Source: an uncultured Lachnospiraceae bacterium (GTDB taxonomy: Bacteria > Bacillota > Clostridia > Lachnospirales > Lachnospiraceae). From it: a DNA stretch of 64,000 bases. The notes under the pieces were generated by a model. That model did no database searches. It had not been told where the DNA came from and saw only the letters and a list, made by a program, of their open reading frames with translations. Position 1 is the first letter of the stretch. Every line of letters starts with the position of its first letter. Position numbers and translations under genes: made by a program. Shown here one piece after another: positions 17,900 through 24,898 of this stretch. The stretch lies in NCBI GenBank assembly GCA_910578115.1, contig CAJTPO010000009.1:8040-72039 (forward strand), written 5' to 3'.

Positions 17900-18051
17900 G
17901 ATCATTCCTCCTAACTTATACATATCAAATTTGTACCTGCTTCCATTTTACCCCCTGGCTGCTCCAACCACAATGCCTCTGCCGGATATTTCTGCCCGCA
18001 TCCGCAGCATAAAACACTTCGGAATGGAAGAAAAACAGGTATGATCCGAAA

Positions 18052-18086
18052 ATACCCCATACAATTTAAAAAACTGTACAGGGTAT
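18052..18086 (-). terminator. Terminator after the small Cys-rich protein gene
   Basis: ATACCC at 18052-18057 pairs with GGGTAT at 18081-18086, with inner TACA/TGTA pairs. On the minus strand the stem ends in TTTTC, about 70 bases after the stop at 18156. Confidence 0.5.
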
Positions 18087-18155
18087 CTTTATGTATCTGT
18101 CTCTGTTTAAGGCAGTATAACGTCTGCTGTTTACACCGTCTGCTTTTCCTTCGTT

Positions 18156-18509
18156 CTATAACTCATCTTTTTTCTCCAGAATTGCCTGACATGCCGCACA
18201 TGCGGGACAGTCGCAGTACTTCGCTCCTGCTTCTTTAATCTCCTTGGCGTGCGCCAGAACCTCCTTCGCCTTCTCAGCCCCGAATACCTGCGCACCCATC
18301 TCGGATCCGGCAAAAGCGATCAAACCATCAATCGTTACAATGTCCGCCTCCAGCTCGGCGATCAACTTCTGCAAAGCCTCGACCTCCTGCTCGGTGCCCA
18401 ACGCCTCCAGCCAATTCTGCCCCACCGCCTTCGCCTCCGCGCAACAGGACGGTGCATTGATGAGATCTTTTACTTTTTCGGTTACATACACTTTTACATT
18501 TTCATTCAT
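18156..18509 (-). CDS. Conserved small Cys-rich protein, function unknown
   Basis: 117 residues from ATG 18509 (AGAGGT 8 bases upstream). Helical, with a central segment ALQKLIAELEADIVTIDGLI, GSEMGAQVFG, and a C-terminal cysteine cluster CDCPACAAC after an early CC pair (SCCAEA). The cysteines suggest metal binding or redox switching, but no assigned function is known to me. Homologues are common in Lachnospiraceae and are sometimes labelled Hsp90 in databases. At this size, with no GHKL ATPase motif, that label is not credible. It is monocistronic and followed by a terminator. Confidence 0.75.
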   Translation of the reverse strand: MNENVKVYVTEKVKDLINAPSCCAEAKAVGQNWLEALGTEQEVEALQKLIAELEADIVTIDGLIAFAGSEMGAQVFGAEKAKEVLAHAKEIKEAGAKYCDCPACAACQAILEKKDEL

Positions 18510-18630
18510 TGTCATTTACCTCTACCCTTTCGTACCATCAGTGCAATAAATACACCAATCTGTTTGAACTGCTGCCTTTGAAAAGTAACTCAGCGTCTGC
18601 TTTTGTTCTTATTCTATTATGTTTTAAAAG

Positions 18631-18659
18631 TTGTGTCCACACAAAAAAGAGAGTACAAT
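18631..18659 (+). promoter_or_regulatory. Promoter of first DUF6199-like gene
   Basis: TTGTGT (18631-18636) and TACAAT (18654-18659) are separated by 17 bp, 36 bp before the start codon. The same arrangement, with related sequence, occurs at 21771-21799 before the paralogue. Confidence 0.6.
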
Positions 18660-18694
18660 ACTATTAATAATCCTGGAAGAAAGGAATTATTGCC

Positions 18695-18895
18695 ATGGCA
18701 TTGCCTATATTATCCGGAATCTTTTTGGTCCTATGGGGTCTGGTCGCTTTTAAAAAACCTGATCTGGTCTGGAAAATAGAGTTTTGTATAATAGATGAAC
18801 CGTCTGAATCATATTTATTCTTCACCAAACTCAAAGGTATCATGGCTATATTGCTCGGTATTGCACTAATCGTATTCGGGCCATTCCTCGTTTAA
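18695..18895 (+). CDS. Small DUF6199-like membrane protein
   Basis: 66 residues with two membrane segments (about 3-19 and 46-64) and a short loop holding KKPDLVWKIE and DEPSESYLFFTK. The PxLVWK and DEPSES motifs are shared with the paralogue at 22090. The family resembles DUF6199, with no function known to me. AAAGGA lies 9 bases before the ATG. Its likely promoter is 36 bp upstream, and the DUF2971 gene follows after 39 bp on the same strand. Confidence 0.7.
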   Translation: MALPILSGIFLVLWGLVAFKKPDLVWKIEFCIIDEPSESYLFFTKLKGIMAILLGIALIVFGPFLV

Positions 18896-18934
18896 CCAGT
18901 CAGTCTTTTATACATCATTCTATGGAGGCGACAC

Positions 18935-19792
18935 ATGCTTTACCACTACACCACCTTTGCCGCTTTTGACGGTATCATCCGCTGTGCGGAACTTCGACTC
19001 AATAATATCCTGAATATGAACGATGCTTCCGAGATGCGGCTTTTCATGAACGGCATATGCAAAGCTGTGACCGAAAGGCTTGCGCAGAGCGGGGCACAAG
19101 ATAAATGCCGCGAAGTCGAAGCCTTTTTTCAAAAAGAACTGGAAGAAGAATTCCACTATTCCGCCTATGCGGCCTGTTTCTCCGAATACCGGGATGACGC
19201 CGCGCAGTGGGAGCGGTACGGCTATCTCGGACAGGGCGTATGTATCGCCTTCCACGAAGACCTGATGCAGAAGATGGTGGGCGGCGTCATATCCCTCCAG
19301 AAAGTATTCTATCAGACCGACATGCGGGAACACCGACTTGTAGACGATTTCTATGAAATGGTCAAAGATGCGGATACTTTCTCGGCCTGCTTTCCCTCCC
19401 TGCAGAATCTGATGAACGATGCCTGGCTGCAGTCCGCCGCCTTCAAACATCCCTCTTTTGCAAGCGAAAAGGAAGTCCGCCTCGTGGTATCGCCCTTTCT
19501 TGGCCAGATGGTCAACCATTCGGCCGGATCGTGTGCAAAATGCGGCTTTACCATGGAGCCAAAGTACCACGTATCCTCGGAGCGAATCAAAAAGTATTAT
19601 CCGCTTGATCTGTGTAAGATGTGCGGCGAACTGGATCTTAGCCTGTCCGACCTGGTGGGCGAGATCATCATCGGTCCCACCTCCTCCCAATCCCTGCCCA
19701 TCCTGCAGGACTATCTGGAGGACTGCGGACTGGGCGTCCTGAAAGACAAGATCAGCGTGTCCGAATGCCCCCTCAGAAAACCACGGCCATAA
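18935..19792 (+). CDS. DUF2971 family protein
   Basis: 285 residues starting LYHYTTFAAFDGIIRCAELRL, then NMNDASEM, ACFSEYRDDAAQWERYG and GVCIAF, which is the DUF2971 signature. A CxxC pair (SCAKCGF) and a second CKMC near 235 could bind zinc. DUF2971 proteins are often found near phage-defence or abortive-infection genes, and the fold has been compared with ADP-ribosyltransferase-like enzymes. Activity is unproven. GGAGG is 6 bases upstream of the ATG. It lies in a short same-strand run with HD and MazG genes. Confidence 0.82.
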   Translation: MLYHYTTFAAFDGIIRCAELRLNNILNMNDASEMRLFMNGICKAVTERLAQSGAQDKCREVEAFFQKELEEEFHYSAYAACFSEYRDDAAQWERYGYLGQGVCIAFHEDLMQKMVGGVISLQKVFYQTDMREHRLVDDFYEMVKDADTFSACFPSLQNLMNDAWLQSAAFKHPSFASEKEVRLVVSPFLGQMVNHSAGSCAKCGFTMEPKYHVSSERIKKYYPLDLCKMCGELDLSLSDLVGEIIIGPTSSQSLPILQDYLEDCGLGVLKDKISVSECPLRKPRP

Positions 19793-19821
19793 CAGAAAGT
19801 CTCTTTGCAGGGAGGTAATAC

Positions 19822-20538
19822 ATGAACAGAGAAACCTATTGTCTGCTGGAAGAATATATGCTTTGCTCAATGGACGATGCCGCTCATGATAAAGAGCATA
19901 TATATCGCGTATTGTACAATGCACTGGAGATTGCGAAGACCGAAAAGGATGTGAATTATGACGTCCTGATCGCGGCGTGCCTATTACATGACATCGGAAG
20001 AAAAGAACAATTTGAAAATCCCGCCTTATGTCATGCAATCGTGGGAAGCGAAAAAGCCTGTCAATTTCTTGTAACCCATGGTTTTGAAGCATTCTTTGCA
20101 GAACAGGTAAAACAGTGCATCAGGACACACCGCTATAGAAAAGAGGAACCTCCTCAAAGTTTAGAGGCAAAAATTTTATTTGACGCCGATAAATTAGATG
20201 TCGCAGGAGCGATCGGAATTGCAAGGACACTGCTTTATAAAGGCATTGTTTCCGAGCCATTATATTCTGTACTGCCAAATGGAAGCGTTTCGACAGGCAA
20301 AAATGACAGCACACCATCTTTCTTCCAGGAATATAAGTATAAACTGGAAAATTTATATTCCAGCTTTTATACGGAAAAAGCTACGGCCATCGCCAAAGAG
20401 CGCCAGCATATTGCCGTTGCATTTTATAACAAACTGTATCAGGAGATAAATGCATCGTACCAGAGTGGTATAGACGAACTTAACAATGTCCTGGAAGATA
20501 AACTGCATACAACTGCCCCGGATACCGGTTCACACTAA
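19822..20538 (+). CDS. HD-domain phosphohydrolase
   Basis: 238 residues with the HD signature: the His in AAHDKEHIYRV, the HD pair in AACLLHDIGRKEQF, His in IRTHRYRKEEPP, and the last Asp in ILFDADKLDVAGAIGIART. This layout matches the YedJ/YpgQ-like group of metal-dependent phosphohydrolases. Substrate is unknown, with nucleotides likely. GGGAGGTAATAC precedes the ATG. It is 29 bp after the DUF2971 gene and 100 bp before a MazG-like gene, which may indicate a nucleotide-housekeeping cluster. Confidence 0.85.
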   Translation: MNRETYCLLEEYMLCSMDDAAHDKEHIYRVLYNALEIAKTEKDVNYDVLIAACLLHDIGRKEQFENPALCHAIVGSEKACQFLVTHGFEAFFAEQVKQCIRTHRYRKEEPPQSLEAKILFDADKLDVAGAIGIARTLLYKGIVSEPLYSVLPNGSVSTGKNDSTPSFFQEYKYKLENLYSSFYTEKATAIAKERQHIAVAFYNKLYQEINASYQSGIDELNNVLEDKLHTTAPDTGSH

Positions 20539-20638
20539 TATATCATGAGTAATAATTCATCATGCCGTTTTCTGCAATAACTGAGATTCCCATTCAGAAA
20601 TCAGGCAATCAAAAATGGTATTTACGGAGGAAAACAAG

Positions 20639-20965
20639 ATGGACGATTTTGGCATAAACGAAATGAAGGAAATGCAAAGAACTCTGCAGGACAAATATAA
20701 ACACAAATGGGAACCCATCTGCCCGGAAACAGGACAGAACAAGCTGTTATGGATGGTCGGTGAGATCGGCGAAGTCATTGATATCGTGAAAAAGCACGGT
20801 GGCGCAATTGCCTCCACAAACGCCGCTTTAAGAAAAGACCTGGTCGAGGAACTGGCCGATGTTCTCATGTACTACAACGATGCGCTGCTTTGCTATGGAA
20901 TAACCGCTGAGGAATTAAAACAGGCATATACAGAAAAATTTGTCAAAAATATGAAACGCTGGTAG
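20639..20965 (+). CDS. MazG-like nucleotide pyrophosphohydrolase
   Basis: 108 residues from ATG 20639 (GGAGG 8 bases upstream; an upstream in-frame ATG has no such site). The MazG helical core is visible: LLWMVGEIGEVIDIVKK supplies an ExxE motif, and LVEELADVLMYYNDAL supplies the ExxD motif that binds Mg2+. Such all-alpha NTP-PPases hydrolyse (d)NTPs to NMP and PPi and clean nucleotide pools. A strong bulged stem (about 21009-21034) follows, without a T tract. Confidence 0.85.
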   Translation: MDDFGINEMKEMQRTLQDKYKHKWEPICPETGQNKLLWMVGEIGEVIDIVKKHGGAIASTNAALRKDLVEELADVLMYYNDALLCYGITAEELKQAYTEKFVKNMKRW

Positions 20966-21037
20966 TTCCGGGTTTCCACTGCAGGCAGAATACTCCACAG
21001 TCATTCACCAGGTGCCCGTGCCTGCACGGCACCTGAC

Positions 21038-21398
21038 TCAGTATGGCTCGCTTCCTGTTTCTGATGTAATTCCTGCCATCCTCGCCTCAAACTCTGATAT
21101 GCTGGATACCGCTGCTGCACATTTAAGCCATCCGGCCAAAACATTGAGATCTGTTTCCTGCGTGATCCGCTGCGCAATCTTTGTCGGTATCTTCCCCAGC
21201 TCTTCCAGTAATTGCATAATGTCTTCTATATCTACCTTCTATTTTGCCTTCTCTCCTGATTCTGTCCGTTATCTCGCACATAATGTCCACTCCCTTTCGC
21301 TGAATCTTATAAAAGTTTACCCGCTCCACGATCCTTTTGAATTCCTGTACCCGTTCTCTCTTCTGCTCATAGATTTCCAAAACATTCTTCACTTCCAC
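21038..21398 (-). pseudogene. C-terminal remnant of Rpn/PD-(D/E)XK transposase-like nuclease
   Basis: The frame from 21398 gives a charged helical stretch (NVLEIYEQKRERVQEFKRI, then MCEITDRIRREGKIEG). Shifting one frame continues as DIEDIMQLLEELGKIPTKI, ITQETDLNVLAGWLKCAA and a stop at 21038. The second part resembles the C-terminus of recombination-promoting nuclease/transposase-like (Rpn) proteins common in Lachnospiraceae. The N-terminal nuclease domain is missing. A promoter-like pair at 21584-21612 on the same strand may be what remains of the original control region. Confidence 0.55.
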
Positions 21399-21583
21399 TA
21401 TAGACCTCCCTGTTTACAAATTTGACACAGGAAAGCCACAATAGAATATATATAACCGTCCTGCCAAACAAATGTGAATCTTCGGCAGAACCGCCCGACC
21501 ACGCACAGAACACTGCAGAAGGACAATGATATAACGTTGCATACTGTGCGCATTTAAGAATCAAGATTTGTTTTGTTACCGGA

Positions 21584-21612
21584 AGTATAACACATCATTT
21601 TCACAAAGGCAA
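21584..21612 (-). promoter_or_regulatory. Promoter-like element upstream of nuclease remnant
   Basis: On the minus strand TTGCCT (21612-21607) and TATACT (21589-21584) are spaced by 17 bp, pointing to the remnant at 21038-21398. Between 21399 and 21583, and between 21613 and 21770, I see no gene. Confidence 0.4.
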
Positions 21613-21770
21613 TATGATTTTTCGAAATTTATAAACGTTTTCCCGTTTTTCATCAGATTTTTGCATGAAAGACGGAAGCGTAAGCATCCTACAGCATTTA
21701 TTTTTATGAGGATTTCTTGAATTTATATAATTGACTGGCCGTCTATAAAGAATTCATCATCGAAAAAAAG

Positions 21771-21799
21771 TTGTGCCCATACCCCAAAAAGACTATAAT
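21771..21799 (+). promoter_or_regulatory. Promoter of second DUF6199-like gene
   Basis: TTGTGC (21771-21776) and TATAAT (21794-21799) are spaced by 17 bp. It resembles the promoter at 18631-18659, but here the gene begins about 290 bp downstream because a tandem repeat lies between. Confidence 0.6.
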
Positions 21800-21860
21800 A
21801 ATATTATAATTCCTGTATTTAATATGTAAGTCAAAATGATAGACCGATTATACACAGTAA

Positions 21861-22014
21861 ACTTTCATCATGCGCAACCTGCCGTCGGGCGGGCCGCATG
21901 GCCATCCATGCTGTGAAAGTCGAAGACTTTCATAGTAACTTTCATCATGCTCAGCCTGCCGTCGAGCGGGCCGCATGGCCATCCATGCTGTGAAAGTCGA
22001 AGACTTTCATAGTA
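21861..22014. repeat. Two tandem copies of a 77-bp palindromic repeat
   Basis: Copies at 21861-21937 and 21938-22014 differ at only a few positions, and a third begins (actttca) at 22015. Each unit holds two stem-loops: GCATGG/CCATGC with a 4-base loop, and TGAAAGTC/GACTTTCA with a 3-base loop. A diverged copy lies inverted at 56141-56212, so this is a dispersed element of the genome. It contains no reading frame of note. Confidence 0.85.
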
Positions 22015-22089
22015 ACTTTCAAAATCACCATCAGACAGCCAAATTTAGAAGTATTACATGAATGGGCATAAAGAAAAGGAAACACAGCA

Positions 22090-22290
22090 ATGGTCAGAAA
22101 CATTATTATTGGAATTATTACGATCCTACTTGGTATCATAAATTTAAAAAACCCCTATCTTGTTTGGAAATTACATTTATTTAGTAATGCAGATGAACCG
22201 TCAGAATCGGACTTATCATATATTAAAACTGAAGGCGCCATTGTCTTAGTGATCGGTATTGTTATCATCATATTATCCCCTTTTTTATGA
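22090..22290 (+). CDS. Small DUF6199-like membrane protein, second copy
   Basis: 66 residues, two membrane segments (3-18 and 47-65) around a loop with KNPYLVWKLH and DEPSESDLSYIK. It is a clear paralogue of the protein at 18695, sharing the (K/N)P-LVWK and DEPSES motifs and a related promoter. AAGGA is 9 bases before the ATG. The leader between promoter and gene is about 290 bases and contains the 77-bp tandem repeat, so its expression may differ from the first copy. Function unknown. Confidence 0.7.
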   Translation: MVRNIIIGIITILLGIINLKNPYLVWKLHLFSNADEPSESDLSYIKTEGAIVLVIGIVIIILSPFL

Positions 22291-22371
22291 CAACGAATAT
22301 TTTTTGCAGTTCGTCCCTGCTTTTTACGAAAGGTAAATGTATAAAATTCCCCGTCTGATACCCTGACAAAA

Positions 22372-22411
22372 AAGATGCCATATACAGCCAAATCACTGCA
22401 TATGACATCTT
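22372..22411 (-). terminator. Terminator after the acidic-repeat lipoprotein gene
   Basis: AAGATGCCATATACAG (22372-22387) and CTGCATATGACATCTT (22396-22411) form a long stem. On the minus strand TTTTTTGTC follows. It may also stop transcription from the plus-strand gene that ends at 22290. Confidence 0.75.
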
Positions 22412-22501
22412 CTTTATTTCCTGTATCGTACAAACGCCCGCTTTGCAGAATCTCAGATCCGTGTACAAAATATCTGCACGTTTCCACTGCTTCCAGTAAA
22501 C

Positions 22502-23407
22502 TTAGTTTGCTGCCTGTACCGCTGTGATATGCGGGTTAGCGCCTTCATACCAGTAGAGGAAGCCTTCCATATCGATCGTATCACCAATCTGCAGCTCCTT
22601 CACCGCCTTGTAGACGTCTGTCGAGCTGTCGCACAGATAAGATTCAACGGTAAATGTGTAGGTTGCTCCGTCAAGGGATACGTTAAAGTAAAGGTCGTCT
22701 CCCTCCTGACCGGAACCGTCCCATTTATAAAGGAACGCCACGTCATTGCCTGCGTCATCCTGGCCTGCCGCCTCAACGGTCATACCCTTGAAGGACACGT
22801 AACGGTTCTGGTAATCCACCAGATCATCCTGCCCGAGATAAGGGGTAACATCCATGGCTTCTGCCACGTAATTGCCTTCTACAATCTCAAATGTCGCATC
22901 AATGATCTCCACCTCACCGGACCACTCTGCCTTATAACCTGACACCTTGATCTTCGTGCCGGGTGTCAGCTTCTCATAATCTTCTTCGGAACAAGCCATC
23001 TCATAGATGAAATATGCGCCGTCCTGATCCTGCGTATAGAGAGTCGCCTTGTCCTCCCACCAGGACTGCTTCGCCTGCACATAGGTCTCAACCACCACTT
23101 CCGTGTCAAGCTCTGCTGCCGCATACTCTGCATAAGTCATAACACCCTCGGATTTCTCCTCTGTACCGGCGCTCTCTGCCTCAGCCGGCTCTTCGCTCTC
23201 GGTTTCTGCTGTCTCAGCCTCCGCTGCATCCTCTGCTTCTGTCTCTTCCGGAGCTGCTTCCTCTGTCTCAGTCTCTTCCGCTGCTGCATCCTCAGCCGCC
23301 GCCTGCTCCGGTGCTGCTTCCTCTGCCGCACCTGCATTGTCCGAGCCGCAGCCCACACATGCGAACGCAAGCGCGAATGCCATCAATAACGCTGTCATTT
23401 TCTTCAT
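22502..23407 (-). CDS. Lipoprotein with acidic repeat linker
   Basis: 301 residues. The signal peptide ends FACVGC (lipidated Cys20). Residues 25-90 are an Ala/Glu/Thr-rich acidic linker in degenerate repeats (EEAAPE, EETE). From about residue 95 a beta-rich domain is visible, in two similar halves containing KATLYTQDQDGAYFIYEM and GTKIKVSGYKAEWSGEVEI, then FKGMTVEAAG and LQIGDTIDMEGFLYWYEG. The pattern of short strands around G-x-x-I-x-V-x-G recalls OB-fold surface proteins, but I cannot assign a family with confidence. AAGGAGGAG precedes the ATG. A consensus promoter and a structured leader lie upstream. Confidence 0.8.
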   Translation of the reverse strand: MKKMTALLMAFALAFACVGCGSDNAGAAEEAAPEQAAAEDAAAEETETEEAAPEETEAEDAAEAETAETESEEPAEAESAGTEEKSEGVMTYAEYAAAELDTEVVVETYVQAKQSWWEDKATLYTQDQDGAYFIYEMACSEEDYEKLTPGTKIKVSGYKAEWSGEVEIIDATFEIVEGNYVAEAMDVTPYLGQDDLVDYQNRYVSFKGMTVEAAGQDDAGNDVAFLYKWDGSGQEGDDLYFNVSLDGATYTFTVESYLCDSSTDVYKAVKELQIGDTIDMEGFLYWYEGANPHITAVQAAN

Positions 23408-23423
23408 AATTCTCCTCCTTTTT

Positions 23424-23553
23424 CACCTTATCTAAGGTGCCCCGCAGAGTAAACAGTAACCGTTTCTTCACTATTTTCACTGTTACATGACATTACTCTG
23501 CCATATGAATTTCATTCCGACATAAATTATACGCGTTATTTCTGATATGTCAA
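23424..23553 (-). promoter_or_regulatory. Consensus promoter and structured 5' leader of the lipoprotein
   Basis: TTGACA (23553-23548) and TATAAT (23531-23526) are separated by 16 bp on the minus strand. The predicted leader of about 110 bases holds two stems: GCAGAGTAA/TTACTCTGC (23444-23452 with 23493-23501) with inner GTAAC/GTTAC pairs, and CACCTTA/TAAGGTG (23424-23439) next to the ribosome binding site. The leader could stabilise or regulate the mRNA. Confidence 0.65.
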
Positions 23554-23572
23554 TCATTTCCTTTTTGCTTTA

Positions 23573-23845
23573 GTGTACAATGAAAAATACCACCTACAAG
23601 CAGGAAAGCATGATTATTATACTGACCTGCTCTTTTTTCATAGAGAACTACAATGCCTTGTTGCGATTGAATTGAAAATAGACGATTTCAAACCCGAATC
23701 CCCTGGAAAAATGCAGTTTTATCTTGAAGCGCTGGATAGAGATGTAAAGAAGCCCCGGTTCGTTCTATTGTTGCTGATGAAATACGTGTATAAACATTCA
23801 TTTCCATCTATAAAGTATACTGGATTTATAAGGCCTGTCAGATGA
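23573..23845 (+). pseudogene. Remnant of YhcG/DUF1016-type PD-(D/E)XK nuclease
   Basis: About 90 codons matching only the C-terminal nuclease part of YhcG-like proteins: DYYTDLLFFHRELQCLVAIE followed by LKIDDFKPESPGKMQFYLEA and LDRDVKKP. The Asp, Glu and Lys of the PD-(D/E)XK core are visible. The N-terminal domain is missing, and after DRDVKKP the sequence no longer fits the family, suggesting a frameshift. No ribosome binding site or promoter is evident. It marks an eroded accessory region, richer in A+T than its flanks. Confidence 0.6.
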
Positions 23846-23954
23846 TGATGGACTTTGAGGGGATGAAGAAATTTAATGAAAATGCAATAGAAATGTGAGA
23901 GTGATTGTGGTATTCTGACAGAGGTACAAATCAGTATATGAGGAGAAAGGTATT

Positions 23955-24695
23955 ATGAATTTCTTATGCTTTGGAGATAAAAGCAAGAAGTCAATACTAT
24001 TTATACATGGAATGGCATCCACGGCAATGCTTTGCTATGAACCAATTTTAAAACGGTTGTCAGACTATTATGTGATATTAGCGGAAGTAGATGGTCACAG
24101 TGAGAGAACAGGTGAACTTGTCAGCCATGAGAAAGACTGTGATGAGATAGAAGATTATATTATGGATAATTTATCGGGTAATTTGTATTGTTTATCAGGC
24201 TTTTCTATGGGAGCAACAATGGTTGTCGAGATTATAGGCAGAGGCAATGTTAATGTTGCTAAAACACATTTAGATGCAGCATTTCTGACAAAGATGGGAT
24301 TATTGACGAAACCGTATGAATATATCTTCTGCAAAGCGATAAAACGGATTCAAAGCGGAAAAGCAATTCCTAAATTTATGATGGACGCTGTTATGGGCAA
24401 AGATAACAACAGTATTATAGAAATGCTTTATCCGAACATTACATCAATTACTATAAAAAACGCATGTGAATTTGTGTATTGCTACAATATCCCTGAAAAT
24501 ATAAAAAGTTACAAGGGAACTGTCCTGTTTTGGCGTGGTTCAAATGAGCAATACCCAGGGAAAAGTGTTACATTATTAAAAAAATATCTGCCTGCTGTCA
24601 TAGATGTAGAGATTGAACACATGGGGCATGGGCAATATTTACACGAACATAGTGACGAATATGCAAGTAAGCTGATAGAATATCTGCAAAGTTGA
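23955..24695 (+). CDS. Alpha/beta hydrolase, probably acquired
   Basis: 246 residues with an alpha/beta hydrolase core: oxyanion segment ILFIHGMASTAM, nucleophile Ser in CLSGFSMGATMV, and a probable catalytic His in EHMGHGQYLHEH near the end. The acid is likely the Asp or Glu in the GSNEQYPG region, which is not certain. No signal peptide. Substrate unknown. GGAGAAAGG precedes the ATG. Codons are distinctly A/T-rich compared with nearby genes, and a nuclease remnant lies just upstream, so recent transfer is plausible. Confidence 0.75.
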   Translation: MNFLCFGDKSKKSILFIHGMASTAMLCYEPILKRLSDYYVILAEVDGHSERTGELVSHEKDCDEIEDYIMDNLSGNLYCLSGFSMGATMVVEIIGRGNVNVAKTHLDAAFLTKMGLLTKPYEYIFCKAIKRIQSGKAIPKFMMDAVMGKDNNSIIEMLYPNITSITIKNACEFVYCYNIPENIKSYKGTVLFWRGSNEQYPGKSVTLLKKYLPAVIDVEIEHMGHGQYLHEHSDEYASKLIEYLQS

Positions 24696-24759
24696 TACAG
24701 TTTCCAGTCTGTTTAAGCAACCATCACCACAATCACAACTGAATAAGCAACACAGCGTC

Positions 24760-24795
24760 AGCGCGTATGGAAACCAATCTATGCGCTCTATTTTA
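24760..24795 (+). terminator. Possible terminator after the hydrolase
   Basis: AGCGCGTATGG (24760-24770) pairs imperfectly with CTATGCGCT (24779-24787), followed by the T-rich tract CTATTTTATT. It sits 65 bases after the stop. Confidence 0.35.
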
Positions 24796-24898
24796 TTGCC
24801 CTTTATTTTGCACTTTAATGGGAATGAGATATTTATTTTCGTATAAATATAAGCGGTGAGTGGCGAAAACAGTCAGTCGCAACAAATAGTTATAACAC

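Noticed and set aside
18156..18509. Hsp90-type chaperone label
   Set aside because: Only 117 residues, with no GHKL ATPase motifs; the database name used for relatives is probably an error.
18920..20092. 390-codon open frame on the minus strand
   Set aside because: Antisense to the DUF2971 and HD genes, both of which have good start sites and family motifs.
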